Below, in pieces: positions 5,134 to 6,433 of a DNA stretch of 6,433 nucleotides. The notes beneath the pieces were generated by a model that worked only from the letters and a program-made list of their open reading frames with translations, searched no databases and was not told the DNA's origin. The stretch's first letter is position 1; every line of letters starts with the position of its first letter. The DNA comes from Alphaproteobacteria bacterium (GTDB lineage Bacteria > Pseudomonadota > Alphaproteobacteria > Puniceispirillales > Puniceispirillaceae): NCBI GenBank assembly GCA_011525265.1, contig WTHV01000172.1:15092-21524 (forward strand), in the 5' to 3' direction. The position numbers and the translations under genes were made by a program.

Positions 5134-6255
5134 ATGCTTCCTTTTATTGATCTAAAAGCCCAACAGAAATTATTGCGCGATGATATTGAAGCACGCCTTC
5201 AGGCGGTTCTTGATCATGGCGCCTATATTATGGGCCCTGAAGTCAAAGAGCTTGAAGCAGAGCTTAGCAAATGGGCACAAGCAAAGCATGTGATTAGCTG
5301 TTCATCTGGCACAGATGCGTTAATTCTTGCGCTTTTGGGTAAAAAATTGCGCCCTGGCCAAGGGGTGATTTGCCCCTCTTTCACCTTTGCCGCAACAGCT
5401 GAATCGCTTGCTGTCCTTGGTGCGTCACCTGTATTTGCTGATGTTGATCCAAATAGTTTTAATCTTGATGCGCGCAATTTATCTGCCGCCCTGCAAGCAG
5501 GTATTGATTCAGGGCTAGATGTTGTTGGCATTATGCCTGTAGGGCTGTTTGGTATGCCTGCGGATATGACCGCTATTGGTGATTTCGCCCGCAAACATGG
5601 CCTATGGGTGATTGATGATGCCGCCCAATCCTTTGGGGCGCGTTTACATGATACACCTGTTGGTAATCTTGCCGATGTGACCTGCACAAGCTTCTTCCCT
5701 GCCAAGCCGCTTGGCTGTTACGGTGATGGCGGCGCGCTCTTTACCAATGATGATGAGGTTGCAGAGATTGCGATTTCCTGCCGTGTTCATGGCATGGGAA
5801 AAACCAAATATCACAATGACCGCATTGGTATGACAGCACGTCTTGATACCATGCAGGCAGCAGTTTTATTATCAAAACTTAGCATCTTTAAAGATGAGCT
5901 TGCCGCACGTCAAAAAGTAGCAGACCAGTATGAGAGCCTTTTATCACAGAGCGTCGCAACACCGCGCCTTAATGATGGGGCAAGCTCAGCATGGGCGCAA
6001 TATACCATCAAATTGCCGCAAAATTGCGATAGGCAGAAGATTCAAGATCATCTAAGCGCCAAAGGGGTGCCAACAATGATCTACTACCCTATCCCGATGC
6101 ATAAACAAGCCCCCTATCAGCGCTATCCAGTGGCAAATGGTGCGTTGGCCATTACTGACAGCCTTTGTGATATTGTACTTGCCTTGCCAATGCATCCCTA
6201 TCTTGCTGAAGAGCAGGTAGAACATGTGGCTCGCACCTTAAAAGAGGCCCTATAA
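5134..6255 (+). CDS. DegT/DnrJ/EryC1/StrS PLP-dependent sugar aminotransferase (WlbC/WbpE-like)
   Basis: A 373-residue aminotransferase of the DegT/DnrJ/EryC1/StrS family, complete in length. It moves an amino group, usually from glutamate, to a keto nucleotide sugar. Seen in order: MLPFIDLKAQ at the N-terminus; YIMGPEVKELE at 31-41; SCSSGTDALILAL at 55-67, the phosphate-binding SGT; CPSFTFAATAE at 80-90; VIDDAAQSFGA at 159-169 with the PLP-ring Asp; SFFPAKPLGCYGDGGA at 186-201 with the Schiff-base lysine K191; RLDTMQAAVL at 236-245; and IYYPIPMHKQ at 316-325 near the C-terminus. These motifs fit the subgroup that makes 3-amino sugars (WbpE, WlbC, QdtB/FdtB type), acting on the keto product of the preceding gene. 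The ATG is one base after the upstream stop; GGAG at 5117-5120 is thirteen bases away, so translational coupling is likely. No clear terminator follows. The precise sugar is not determinable from sequence alone. Confidence 0.92.
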   Translation: MLPFIDLKAQQKLLRDDIEARLQAVLDHGAYIMGPEVKELEAELSKWAQAKHVISCSSGTDALILALLGKKLRPGQGVICPSFTFAATAESLAVLGASPVFADVDPNSFNLDARNLSAALQAGIDSGLDVVGIMPVGLFGMPADMTAIGDFARKHGLWVIDDAAQSFGARLHDTPVGNLADVTCTSFFPAKPLGCYGDGGALFTNDDEVAEIAISCRVHGMGKTKYHNDRIGMTARLDTMQAAVLLSKLSIFKDELAARQKVADQYESLLSQSVATPRLNDGASSAWAQYTIKLPQNCDRQKIQDHLSAKGVPTMIYYPIPMHKQAPYQRYPVANGALAITDSLCDIVLALPMHPYLAEEQVEHVARTLKEAL

Positions 6256-6319
6256 AACCCCTTTGAAATAACAGGTTAATGGTGGTGGCATTTTTTGCTA
6301 AAAGACCAGCTTAAAAGAC

Positions 6320-6348
6320 TTGCAACGGTAAAAAGCTTGGATTATAAG
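6320..6348 (+). promoter_or_regulatory. Sigma-70-type promoter of the tRNA-Gly gene
   Basis: TTGCAA (6320-6325) and TATAAG (6343-6348) are separated by 17 bases; each hexamer is near consensus. Transcription would start around 6354-6356, about 14 bases before the mature tRNA 5' end, so the tRNA has its own promoter and does not depend on the aminotransferase operon. The 64 bases between the aminotransferase stop and this promoter hold nothing else I can identify, and no convincing hairpin plus T-run. Confidence 0.7.
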
Positions 6349-6368
6349 ATGGACACGTTTTTGGTTAA

Positions 6369-6433
6369 GCGGGCGTAGCTCAGTGGTAGAGCACAACCTT
6401 GCCAAGGTTGGGGTCGAGGGTTCGAATCCCTTC
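6369..6433 (+). tRNA. tRNA-Gly (anticodon GCC), 3' end cut by the window
   Basis: The 5' acceptor strand is GCGGGCG (6369-6375), followed by TA. The D stem is GCTC/GAGC (6378-6381 and 6389-6392) around loop AGTGGTA. The anticodon stem is CAACC/GGTTG (6394-6398 and 6406-6410) with loop TTGCCAA, giving anticodon GCC at 6401-6403, which reads GGC and GGU glycine codons. The variable loop is GGGTC. The T arm is GAGGG, TTCGAAT, CCCTT (6416-6432) with one G:U pair. The final base, C6433, pairs with G6375 as the first base of the 3' acceptor strand. The rest of the acceptor, the discriminator base and CCA, if encoded, lie beyond the window. Confidence 0.96.

Noticed and set aside
5223..5705. Minus-strand open frame of 160 codons
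   Set aside because: It is entirely antisense to the PLP-binding core of the aminotransferase; a shadow of its codon pattern.
6256..6319. Possible terminator after the aminotransferase (a T-run near 6292)
   Set aside because: No GC-rich hairpin precedes the T-run; only three-base complementarity is visible around it.

Overview
The gene content suggests an alphaproteobacterium of moderate GC content. The pointers are a UbiH-type ubiquinone hydroxylase, a CnoX/YbbN chaperedoxin with an intact WCGPC site, a LON-domain-only protein, a one-cysteine Trm112-like protein and a PrdX-type prolyl-tRNA editing protein. That gene neighbourhood is familiar to me from Alphaproteobacteria. A marine, SAR116-like lineage is possible, but the sequence does not prove it.

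Left part (1-3919): a UbiH-like FAD hydroxylase runs in from the left edge on the + strand and lacks its N-terminus. It ends 4 bases from the end of a convergent five-gene minus-strand block. Read in transcription order from 3919 down to 1052, that block is: PrdX-type editing deacylase, CnoX chaperedoxin, stand-alone LON substrate-binding-domain protein, Trm112-like protein and DUF971 protein. Gaps are 28, 85, 32 and -1 bases, so it is probably one operon. The theme is translation quality control and protein/redox homeostasis, with possible Fe-S and ubiquinone links at its far end.

Middle (3920-4166): a 247-base divergent intergenic region. On the + strand it carries a good sigma-70-type promoter (TTGACC, 17-base spacer, TATAGC). 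A perfect 12-base palindrome sits inside the spacer and a 13-base palindrome lies just upstream of the -35. A second TATAG-type hexamer lies exactly 30 bases downstream within a small inverted repeat. This looks like a regulated promoter.

Right part (4167-6255): two tightly coupled + strand genes, a Gfo/Idh/MocA oxidoreductase and a DegT/DnrJ/EryC1/StrS PLP aminotransferase. Together they resemble the dehydrogenase/aminotransferase pair that makes 3-amino nucleotide sugars (WlbA/WlbC or WbpB/WbpE type) for surface glycans. No acetyltransferase or glycosyltransferase is visible in the window. The window ends inside a tRNA-Gly(GCC) gene with its own consensus-like promoter.

I see no CRISPR array, insertion sequence, phage gene or clearly new system. 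The most interesting items are the palindrome-studded divergent promoter and the pairing of a LON-domain-only protein with a chaperedoxin.
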